DNA of 22,687 bases from Roseiarcus sp049513815 (GTDB lineage: Bacteria; Pseudomonadota; Alphaproteobacteria; Rhizobiales; Beijerinckiaceae). Within the stretch, counting starts at the first letter, position 1. Each line of letters begins with the position of its first letter. Under the pieces are notes generated by a model, which did not search any database, had not been told where the DNA came from, and worked only from the letters and a program-made list of their open reading frames with translations. Below are positions 7,876 through 14,983 of the stretch, piece after piece. The stretch spans positions 1 to 22,687 of the forward strand of contig JBEKVR010000071.1 in NCBI GenBank assembly GCA_049513815.1, read 5' to 3'. The translations under genes were made by a program, and so were the position numbers.

Positions 7876-10464
7876 ATGCTCACGTCCATCATCGTTCGGA
7901 TCGTCGAGTTTTGCATTCGTCGCGCCTGGATGGTGCTTGGCGTCGGCTTGCTGATCGCGATTGGATCGAGCGTCTACACGGCGCGCCACTTCCGCCTAAA
8001 CTCGGACGTCAGTGCTCTGCTTTCGAACAAACTCGACTGGAGCAAACGCGACATCGCGTTTGAAAGCGCCTTCGGCCGTTTCGGAATCATTGACGTCGTC
8101 GTCGCAGCGCCGACGCCCGAGTTGACCGGAGCGGCCACGGTGGAATTGACGCAGGCGCTCGCCAAGGAGAAGGGGCTGTTCCCCGACGTCTCGAACGCCG
8201 GCGCTACGGAGTTTTTCGCCCAGCACGGGCTTCTGTTCTTGCCGAAGCAGGCGTTGGAGAAGAATCTTGGAGGACTGATTCAGGGCGAGGCGTTAATTCA
8301 GGACCTCGCCTCCGACCGTAGCCTGCGCGGGTTAATCGCGGGGCTCGAGGACGTGCTTCTCGGCCTTCAGTCCAATCACTTGAAACTCGACGATCTCGGC
8401 CACCCTTTGAACCAAGTGTCCGATACGCTGGACAATGTGCTCGCTGGGCGGCCGGCGAGTTTTTCGTGGCGGGTCCTAGTGCAAGGCAAGCCCGCGGCCC
8501 CGAACGATCTTCGCGGCTTTATCGAAGTCCATCCTGCGCTCGACTTCAGCGCCCTACAGCCGGGCCTTCGAGCGAGCGAGGCCATTCGCCGGATCGCAGC
8601 GGATATCTTGCCAAAATATCAGGCGAGCCTACGTCTCACCGGCGTCGTGACGATGAACGACGAACAGTTTGGGACGATCAAGGAGAACGCGGTTCGAAAC
8701 GGTCTCATCACGTTGGCGATCGTCACATTCATTCTCTGGCTCGCGTTACGCTCGGGGCGACTCATGGCTGCAGTCGCTGTCAATCTCTTTGTCGGCCTCG
8801 CCGTGACGGCGGCTCTGGGTCTGTTCATGGTCGGCGCGTACAATCTCATTTCTGTTTACTTTTCGGTGCTTTTCGTCGGCATTGGCGTCGATTTCGGTAT
8901 TCAGTTCAGCGTTCGCTATCGCGCCGAACGGCACGAGATCGACAATCTCGCCAAGGCGATTCAAATCGCCGGCTTTCACGTCGGCGCGCCGCTGACTCTA
9001 GCGGCGTTCGCGACCGCAGCGGGGTTCCTGTCGTTTCTCCCCACGGACTACAAGGGCGTGTCTGAATTGGGCCAGGTCGCTGGTTGCGGCATGCTGATCG
9101 CATTCGCCACCACCATCACGCTTCTGCCGGCGCTGATCTTCCTGCTGAACCCGCCCGGAGAACCGGAACCGCTCGGATATTCGTCGCTCGCACCGGTGGA
9201 CGAGTACATGAATCGACACCGGATTGGAATTATTGCCGGCACCGCGATCGTCGTGGTCGCTGGGTTGCCGCTACTGCATTGGCTCAGCTTCGACTTCAAT
9301 CCGATCAATCTGCAGAGCCCCAATACAGAGTCGATCGCGACTTATCTCGAACTTAGTCGCGATCCCAGCACCGACACCAACGCCATCCAGGTGCTGGCGC
9401 CGTCGCTCGAAGAGGGAAATGCGATCGGCGCGCGCGTTTCGAAGCTGCCGGAAGTTTCGCATGTCGTGACGCTCTCGAGCTTCATTCCCGAAGAACAGGC
9501 GGAAAAGCTCCCCATCATTCAAGACGCCGGAAACAAGCTTGCCCCCGCCTTCGATCCCAAGAACGTTCAGTCTGCCCCGACCGATGCCGAAAATGTCGAT
9601 GCCTTGAGCGAGGGCTCGCAGCGACTGACGGAGGCGGCGAGCAATCTGACGGGACCCGGGGCCGACGCGGCGCGGCGACTCTCTCTCGACCTTTCCAACT
9701 TGTCGCATGCGACCCAGGCCGCGCGCGATAAGGCGACGGACAGTGTCGTTTGGTCGCTGGGACAGGTCTTGGACTCGTTGCAAGCCTCGCTCCAGACCAC
9801 GTTGGTCACGCGAGCGTCTCTGCCGCCGGGCCTTACGCGGGATTGGGCGACGTTGGACGGCCGCGCTCGCGTTTCGATCGCGCCCAAGGACGACCCCAGC
9901 GACAATGACGCCATGCGTCGTTTCGCGCGCGCGGTGCTGGCCGTCGAGCCAAGCGCTACCGAGGGACCGATCACCATTTTGGAGGCGGGCGACTTGGTCG
10001 TCCACGCCTTCGTCGAAGCCGGCGCATTGGCGCTGCTGTCGATAGCGATTTTGTTGTGGCTCGTGCTCAAGCGCATGGGCGACGTTATGTTGACGCTCAT
10101 TCCTCTGGCGCTCGCTGGCGTGGTGACGTTGGAACTCACCGTGTTGGTGGGTCTGCCGCTCAACTTCGCCAATATCATCGCCCTGCCGCTGCTCCTCGGC
10201 GTCGGCGTGGCGTTCAAGATCTATTACATTATGGCCTGGCGCGAGGGGCAAACGAACCTTCTGCAGACCAGTCTTACCCGCGCCGTCATCTACAGCGCGC
10301 TCACGACTGCCACCGCATTTGGCAGTCTCATCTTCTCGAGTCATCCCGGCACGTCGAGCATGGGCAAACTGCTGGCTCTTTCGCTCGTGTGCACGCTGGC
10401 GGCGGCCGTGTTGTTTCAACCAATCCTGATGGGCAAGCCGCGAAAAGCGCCATCAGAAATGTGA
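7876..10464 (+). CDS. hpnN: Hopanoid transporter HpnN (RND/MMPL-type)
   Basis: HpnN is an inner-membrane RND-family protein needed to move hopanoids to the outer membrane in alphaproteobacteria. The 862-aa protein has the RND architecture. An N-terminal membrane segment (about 16-35) is followed by a large periplasmic domain, a first block of membrane helices (about 270-430, including VGIGVDFGIQFSVRYR), a second helix and periplasmic domain (about 445-710), and a final helix block (about 715-860, with LLLGVGVAFKIYYIMAW). Both halves carry the sterol-sensing/MMPL-like pattern expected of the family, and the length matches other HpnN proteins. It begins 95 nt after hpnH with no strong ribosome site; a GAGATGAGGCGG stretch lies about 13-24 nt upstream of ATG 7876. 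A downstream secreted protein starts 33 nt after its stop. Confidence 0.93.
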   Translation: MLTSIIVRIVEFCIRRAWMVLGVGLLIAIGSSVYTARHFRLNSDVSALLSNKLDWSKRDIAFESAFGRFGIIDVVVAAPTPELTGAATVELTQALAKEKGLFPDVSNAGATEFFAQHGLLFLPKQALEKNLGGLIQGEALIQDLASDRSLRGLIAGLEDVLLGLQSNHLKLDDLGHPLNQVSDTLDNVLAGRPASFSWRVLVQGKPAAPNDLRGFIEVHPALDFSALQPGLRASEAIRRIAADILPKYQASLRLTGVVTMNDEQFGTIKENAVRNGLITLAIVTFILWLALRSGRLMAAVAVNLFVGLAVTAALGLFMVGAYNLISVYFSVLFVGIGVDFGIQFSVRYRAERHEIDNLAKAIQIAGFHVGAPLTLAAFATAAGFLSFLPTDYKGVSELGQVAGCGMLIAFATTITLLPALIFLLNPPGEPEPLGYSSLAPVDEYMNRHRIGIIAGTAIVVVAGLPLLHWLSFDFNPINLQSPNTESIATYLELSRDPSTDTNAIQVLAPSLEEGNAIGARVSKLPEVSHVVTLSSFIPEEQAEKLPIIQDAGNKLAPAFDPKNVQSAPTDAENVDALSEGSQRLTEAASNLTGPGADAARRLSLDLSNLSHATQAARDKATDSVVWSLGQVLDSLQASLQTTLVTRASLPPGLTRDWATLDGRARVSIAPKDDPSDNDAMRRFARAVLAVEPSATEGPITILEAGDLVVHAFVEAGALALLSIAILLWLVLKRMGDVMLTLIPLALAGVVTLELTVLVGLPLNFANIIALPLLLGVGVAFKIYYIMAWREGQTNLLQTSLTRAVIYSALTTATAFGSLIFSSHPGTSSMGKLLALSLVCTLAAAVLFQPILMGKPRKAPSEM

Positions 10465-10497
10465 CCATCCCCGATCACGCAAAGGGAGAATTCAACG

Positions 10498-10725
10498 ATG
10501 CTATCCAAGCTTTTGCTCTCAGCGGCATTTATCGCCGTCTCGTCTTTGGCGCTCGCTCAATCGGGCACGTCTGAAGAACAAGCCGCGTGCCGTCCCGATG
10601 TTCGCCGGTTCTGCCATGCGATCAAGGTGCAAGAGGGCGATGAAGCCTTTCTTGAATGCCTCGAGCTTCACCGCGACCACCTGTCGGAGGCCTGCAGAAA
10701 CGTGTTGAAGGACCATGGCAGGTGA
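10498..10725 (+). CDS. Small secreted cysteine-rich protein
   Basis: A 75-aa protein starting at ATG 10498 with GGGAGA about 8 nt upstream. Residues 1-20 form a signal peptide ending ALA before Gln21. The 55-residue mature part has four cysteines (31, 39, 54, 66) in the pattern CRPDVRRFC ... FLECLELH ... EACRNVL. This resembles the cysteine-rich repeat of eukaryotic Golgi apparatus protein 1 (Cys_rich_FGFR-type), seen in small alphaproteobacterial periplasmic proteins; the family assignment is from memory. The spacing suggests two periplasmic disulphides. It follows hpnN by 33 nt and is probably co-transcribed with it, so a role near hopanoid export or the envelope is conceivable, but that is inference only. 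Confidence 0.75.
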   Translation: MLSKLLLSAAFIAVSSLALAQSGTSEEQAACRPDVRRFCHAIKVQEGDEAFLECLELHRDHLSEACRNVLKDHGR

Positions 10726-10875
10726 CTTCGCCGAGCGGCCCGACCAAGAGAACCCGGGTCGGCGCTCCAGCGACGGGGTTTCTCGATCGGTCGATCGCAT
10801 CGGCGAACGGCGCGAGACGGTACGCCGCTGTCGCAACAACGGGCATGTTTCCATCGCCGCTTCGGGAGATGGAAG

Positions 10876-11577
10876 ATGAGAACTAGTTTCAAGTTCGCCG
10901 TCGCGGTTGCGATCGCGATGTTGACAACGGGCTATGCTCGTTCGGCGTCGAATCAAGACGCGATCCCAGTTCCGCCGCCGAACCCATTCAGGACCGTGGC
11001 TCCGGCGCCGAGCCCATCCAATATCGCGGTTCCGGCGCCGAACCCATCCAAGGCGGCGGCTCCGGCGCCGAACCCATCCAAGGCCGCCGCTCCGACGCCG
11101 AACCCATCCAAAACCGAAGCTCCGGCAGCGTACGACCACAACACCGCGGCCGGGTTCTGGCAGGAGACCGACGATCAAGGCCGTCCTGGAGCTTGGTTTC
11201 TGTTCGTCGAGAAGGACGGGCTTTATCAAGGGCGGCTCGTCAAGGGGTTCAAACAGCCGGGACAACCCCTGATCGAGACATGCGAAAAATGCGCCGGGGA
11301 TCAAAAGGATGCGCCGATGCAGGGCCTGACGATCGTCAAGGACATGAAACGTAACGGCAACAAATACACTGGCGGCAGCATCCTCGATCCCCGCGACGGC
11401 ACGGTCTACCACGCTCAGATGGAGCTAAGCGCGGACGGGCAGCAACTCGGGGTGCGAGGCTATTTGGGCATTCCACTTCTTGGCCAGACACAGATCTGGA
11501 CCCGGCTGCCGGACGATGCGATGGCGCCGGATGACATTCCCGACGAATCCCACGGGCCCGATTGGAAGCCCGAGTGA
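10876..11577 (+). CDS. DUF2147 secreted protein with proline-rich decapeptide repeats
   Basis: The 233-aa product has a signal peptide (about 1-25), a proline-rich spacer of five decapeptides (residues 31-80) and a DUF2147 domain (about 91-212). The DUF2147 part shows GFWQETDDQGRPGAWF, DGLYQGRLVKGF, CEKCAGDQKDAPMQGLTI, GGSILDPRDGTVYHAQMEL and VRGYLGIPLLGQTQIWTR, including the CxxC (Cys136, Cys139) usual in this family. DUF2147 proteins are periplasmic or outer-membrane beta-rich proteins of unknown function. A GGGAG sequence lies about 10 nt before ATG 10876. It is the last gene of the dxs-ispH/hpnH/hpnN direction and ends 70 nt from the convergent shc stop. No clear terminator separates them. 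A short acidic tail (DDAMAPDDIPDES) follows the domain. Confidence 0.85.
   Translation: MRTSFKFAVAVAIAMLTTGYARSASNQDAIPVPPPNPFRTVAPAPSPSNIAVPAPNPSKAAAPAPNPSKAAAPTPNPSKTEAPAAYDHNTAAGFWQETDDQGRPGAWFLFVEKDGLYQGRLVKGFKQPGQPLIETCEKCAGDQKDAPMQGLTIVKDMKRNGNKYTGGSILDPRDGTVYHAQMELSADGQQLGVRGYLGIPLLGQTQIWTRLPDDAMAPDDIPDESHGPDWKPE
10966..11115 (+). repeat. Five tandem 30-bp repeats coding for proline-rich decapeptides
   Basis: Five in-frame 30-bp units begin at 10966, 10996, 11026, 11056 and 11086, encoding PVPPPNPFRT, VAPAPSPSNI, AVPAPNPSKA, AAPAPNPSKA and AAPTPNPSKT. The core CCGGCGCCGAACCCATCCAA is nearly identical in the third to fifth units, while the first is diverged. This suggests recent duplication of inner units and a length-variable periplasmic or wall-spanning linker. 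Confidence 0.85.
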
Positions 11578-11647
11578 GGCCGTATCGCTGTCGCCCCGAA
11601 CGCGCCGCCGACTACGAAATTGAAAGGACTTCGATCCGCCGCCTCCG

Positions 11648-13606
11648 TCACATTCCAAATTCGTTGGGGTGTCCGGATATCGAGTTCTTGTATCGGGCAA
11701 TCGCCCAAAGCGGGAAGAACTTCGAATAGCCGTGGTAGCGTAAATAGAAGACGCGCGGAAACCCGGTTGCCGTGTACCGTTCCTCGTCCCAAAATCCATG
11801 CGTTCCTTGGGCGTCAAGGAGGAACTTGACGCCGCGCGCTACGCTCGGATCGCTGGTGCGCCCCGCAGCCATAAGACCAAGGAGCGCCCATGCTGTCTGG
11901 GAGGCTGTGCTCGGCGCCGGTTCGTGGCCGTGATAGTCAAGCTTATAGCTTGCGCCGTCTTCGCCCCAGCCGCCGTCTTCGTTTTGAATGGCCGCGAGCC
12001 AATCGGCGGCTCGCGCCATTTCCGGCGCGCTCGGATCTACCCCCGCCATGTTGAGGGCGCAAAGCGCCGACCAAGTGCCGTAGATGTAGTTCATGCCCCA
12101 GCGGCCGAACCAACTTCCGTCCGCCAACTGCGTTTGACGAAGATAACGCAGAGCGTTGCGCAGAGCAGAGCTGGTCTCGGGTCGTTCGCCGAGCTGCGCG
12201 AGCATCGACACGCAGCGGCCCGTCACGTCCTCGGTGGGGGGGTCGAGCAAGGCGCCGTGATCGGAAAACGGGATGTTGTTGAGGTAAAGGTAGTTGTTGT
12301 CGGCGTCGAACGCCCCCCAGCCGCCGTTGCGACTCTGCAGGCCGCAAATCCACTCTCTCGCGCGCTCGATCGCACCACGAAACGATTGATGACCGCGCGC
12401 TCTTTGCTGCCGGTCCATGGCCATCACGACGACGGCGGTGTCGTCGAGGTCCGGGTAATGCGGATTGGCGAATTGAAACGCCCAGCCGCCAGGACGCACG
12501 TTCGGCCGGCGCGCGCTCCAATCGCCGACGACATTCATCTCTTGCAGCGGCTGCAGCCATTTCAGGCCGGCGGCGACCGCGTCCAACGCCCGCTCGTCGC
12601 CGACCTCCAGCAACGTTTGGCACGCCAGCGCCGTGTCCCACACCGGGGAAAGACAGGGTTGGCAATAGACTTCCTCGGGTCTGACGATGAGGAGCTTGTC
12701 GATCGAGCGGCGCGCAGCGAGGTAATCCGGGTCCCGACGATCACGGCCCAGCGCGTCGTACATCATCACCGAATTGGCCATCGCGGGAAAAATCGCCCCA
12801 AGACCGTCTTCGCCGTTGAGACGCTCGTTCACGAACGCGACGGCCGCGTCGACGGCCCGCTGGCGCAATCGCTCGGGAAAATGTGGTTCCACAACGCGCA
12901 GAATTGCATCGACGCCGTTGAAAAACAGCGACCATGTCAGACTCTGATGCGGCGCCTTGGGCGCCAGGCCGATCGTCTTGGGCGGCTCGAGAAAGAGTTC
13001 GTCGACGCCGACGTTCTTTGGGTTGCGCGCTTGCGGCTTCAGGGCGCCCAACACCAACAGCGGCACGATGACCGTGCGCGCCCAATAGGACATCTTGTTG
13101 AGATGGAGCGGAAACCAGTTCGGCAACAGCATAATCTCGACCGGCATCAGCGGAACTGCCCGCCAGCTTACGACGCCGAACAGCGCCAGCAGCGCTCTTG
13201 TGAAGACATTACTCCGCGCCGCGCCGCCGCGTTCGCGAATCGCCTCGCGCGCTCGGCGCATATGCGCCGCCTGCGGATCGTCGCCAATCATCTTCAGCGC
13301 AAAATACGCTTTCACGCTGGCGCTCATATCGAAGTCGCCACCGTAGAACAGCGGCCAACCGTTATGCGCGGCCTGGATGCGGCGTAAATAGTTCGCGATC
13401 TTGCCTTCGATCTCTGCATCGACCGGCTCGCCGAGGTAGTGTCTAAGGAGTACGTATTCGGCAGGAATGGTGGCGTCGGCTTCGAGTTCGAACAGCCAAT
13501 GTCCGTCCGGGCGCTGAGCGGCCAGCAGGGCGTCGGTCGCCGCGGAGATCGATCGATCCAGGGATTGCCGGCCAGTTTCGCCGGGCGCCGTCGTGGTCTC
13601 GCGCAT
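11648..13606 (-). CDS. shc: Squalene-hopene cyclase (Shc/HpnF)
   Basis: Cyclises squalene to hopene and hopanol at the inner membrane, forming the pentacyclic hopanoid skeleton. The 652-aa length is normal for the family. The protonating DXDD motif is present at 386-389 in PDLDDTAVV. QW repeats are visible, including QSRNGGWGAFD, QLADGSWFGRWG, QNEDGGWGEDG and a C-terminal GTHGFWDEE. Other family blocks include WPLFYGGDFDMSASVKAYFALK, PVWDTALA and GRWGMNYIYGTW. Start ATG 13606 has GAGG about 8 nt upstream. It is the last gene of the minus-strand hpnB-hpnCD-hpnE-shc series, 129 nt after hpnE, and the adjacent genes supply its squalene. A second cyclase elsewhere in the genome cannot be excluded. 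Confidence 0.96.
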   Translation of the reverse strand: MRETTTAPGETGRQSLDRSISAATDALLAAQRPDGHWLFELEADATIPAEYVLLRHYLGEPVDAEIEGKIANYLRRIQAAHNGWPLFYGGDFDMSASVKAYFALKMIGDDPQAAHMRRAREAIRERGGAARSNVFTRALLALFGVVSWRAVPLMPVEIMLLPNWFPLHLNKMSYWARTVIVPLLVLGALKPQARNPKNVGVDELFLEPPKTIGLAPKAPHQSLTWSLFFNGVDAILRVVEPHFPERLRQRAVDAAVAFVNERLNGEDGLGAIFPAMANSVMMYDALGRDRRDPDYLAARRSIDKLLIVRPEEVYCQPCLSPVWDTALACQTLLEVGDERALDAVAAGLKWLQPLQEMNVVGDWSARRPNVRPGGWAFQFANPHYPDLDDTAVVVMAMDRQQRARGHQSFRGAIERAREWICGLQSRNGGWGAFDADNNYLYLNNIPFSDHGALLDPPTEDVTGRCVSMLAQLGERPETSSALRNALRYLRQTQLADGSWFGRWGMNYIYGTWSALCALNMAGVDPSAPEMARAADWLAAIQNEDGGWGEDGASYKLDYHGHEPAPSTASQTAWALLGLMAAGRTSDPSVARGVKFLLDAQGTHGFWDEERYTATGFPRVFYLRYHGYSKFFPLWAIARYKNSISGHPNEFGM

Positions 13607-13735
13607 CGATTTGCCTCTTGTTCACTTTACGCACACGTGCGGATGTCCGATACAGATCCCGCTCCCAGATCAATCGACGCCGTCGCTCACCGTCCTCTCA
13701 ACTCCAAGACAACGCAATTCCGCTGAAAATCGTCC

Positions 13736-14983
13736 TCACGGCGGCGCCAACATTTCTGCTGCTTTCGCGCCCGAGCGGATGGCGCCCTCAATCGTCGCGG
13801 GCAGCCCGGTCCGGGTCCAGTCGCCAGCGAGGACGAGATTGTCCCACGCCGTCTCCGCGCCAGGGCGCTTGGCTTCCTCTCGCGGCAAGGCAGCGAACGT
13901 CGCACGACGTTCGCGCACAATTTGCCACGCCGGCATGGCGTCCGCGAGATTGGCGATGACGGCGACTTCACTCCAGATCCGCCGGGCGAGATCTTCCCGC
14001 GAGAGGTCCAGCAGATCGTCTGCGGCGCTGACCGTGACCGACAGGCGTCCAGGGAACGCGAATAGCCACTGGGCCGTGCCGTTGACCACGCCGATCATCG
14101 GCGCGAGGCCCTCGGGCGGATCGATGCGGAAATGCGCGTTGACGATGGCGCGAAATTCCGTCGGCGTCGGCAAGTCCGGCACGAGAGACTCCGCGGCCGC
14201 TGGCGGCACGGCGAGGATGACGGCGTCGCTCGACGTCAAGTGAATAGACGCGTCGCCGAAGTCGAGCGCCGTCACGCGGTCGGCCCCGAGCGCAAGCTGG
14301 CGAAGGCGGCGACCGTAGTTCACGCCGCCGCCATGGTCGGCGATGTATTGAAGCGCCGGCGCGATGAAAACGGTGGAAAGACCGTTGTGAGCGATCAACG
14401 GGCGATAGTTGCCTCCGCCGGCGGCGAGCGTCTCCCGGATAATCGCCGCCGCCAATGCCGCCGAACCGCTTCGCGGTTCGGTGTTGAGCGCGGACATCAG
14501 CAAGGGTTCGATCAGTCGCGAGTAAAGCGGCCCCGAACACGAAATCGTCTCGCCGATCGTGGCGCTGGCTTTGGCCCGCAATAACTTGGCGAGCGCGAAA
14601 TATTCGCGCAGGCGCGTGCCGGGGACGCGACGCGCCGGGTCGAGGATCCACCAAGGAATGATTCCGTCGTTGGCGCGCACCGTCCAGCGCTCGCCAGTCG
14701 CAAGATCGACAAAGGGGAAACTCGCAGACGGCGGCGCCGTAAGACCAGCGCGCGCGCCGATGAGGTCGAGGTAGGAGAGGGCGGCCTTGTTGCCGGACAA
14801 TACGAGATGATTGCCGTTGTCGATCTCCATGGCGAGCGTGGAATCGTAATACGAACGACAGCGTCCGCCCGCTTGGTTGGTCGCCTCATGAACCGTGACC
14901 GCTAAGCCGCGAGACGCCAACCGCACGGCGGCTGACAGTCCCGCCAATCCGGCGCCGACGACGTGGATTTGTCGCGGCGTCAC
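13736..14983 (-). CDS. hpnE: Squalene-forming FAD-dependent oxidoreductase HpnE
   Basis: HpnE converts hydroxysqualene to squalene in the bacterial three-step route. The 415-aa protein opens with the FAD-binding HVVGAGLAGLSAAV, followed by HEATNQAGGRC and a C-terminal LVLAGDWTRTGLPATIEGA, the pattern of the squalene-associated desaturase/amine-oxidase family. I chose GTG 14983, whose last bases overlap the TGA of hpnCD (GTGA, 4-bp overlap), because it places the dinucleotide fold at residue 8 as in relatives and implies translational coupling. The same frame is open upstream to 15466, but that part is Arg/Ala/Pro-rich and antisense-frame-like within hpnCD, so it is excluded. The gene lies between the enzyme that makes its substrate and the cyclase that uses its product. 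Confidence 0.94.
   Translation of the reverse strand: MTPRQIHVVGAGLAGLSAAVRLASRGLAVTVHEATNQAGGRCRSYYDSTLAMEIDNGNHLVLSGNKAALSYLDLIGARAGLTAPPSASFPFVDLATGERWTVRANDGIIPWWILDPARRVPGTRLREYFALAKLLRAKASATIGETISCSGPLYSRLIEPLLMSALNTEPRSGSAALAAAIIRETLAAGGGNYRPLIAHNGLSTVFIAPALQYIADHGGGVNYGRRLRQLALGADRVTALDFGDASIHLTSSDAVILAVPPAAAESLVPDLPTPTEFRAIVNAHFRIDPPEGLAPMIGVVNGTAQWLFAFPGRLSVTVSAADDLLDLSREDLARRIWSEVAVIANLADAMPAWQIVRERRATFAALPREEAKRPGAETAWDNLVLAGDWTRTGLPATIEGAIRSGAKAAEMLAPP

Noticed and set aside
9271..10419. Long minus-strand frame opposite hpnN (382 aa)
   Set aside because: Arg/Gln/His-rich composition typical of antisense frames; hpnN is complete on the other strand.
10757..10780. CCGACC/GGTCGG inverted repeat after the 75-aa protein as a terminator
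   Set aside because: Only a 6-bp stem with no U-tract, and the next gene continues in the same direction; not distinguishable from chance in GC-rich DNA.
10966..11115. Repeat array considered as a CRISPR
   Set aside because: Units are contiguous, in frame, without spacers, and encode a proline-rich linker.
11798..13387. Long plus-strand open frame opposite shc (529 aa)
   Set aside because: Antisense to a complete squalene-hopene cyclase and has no recognisable domain.
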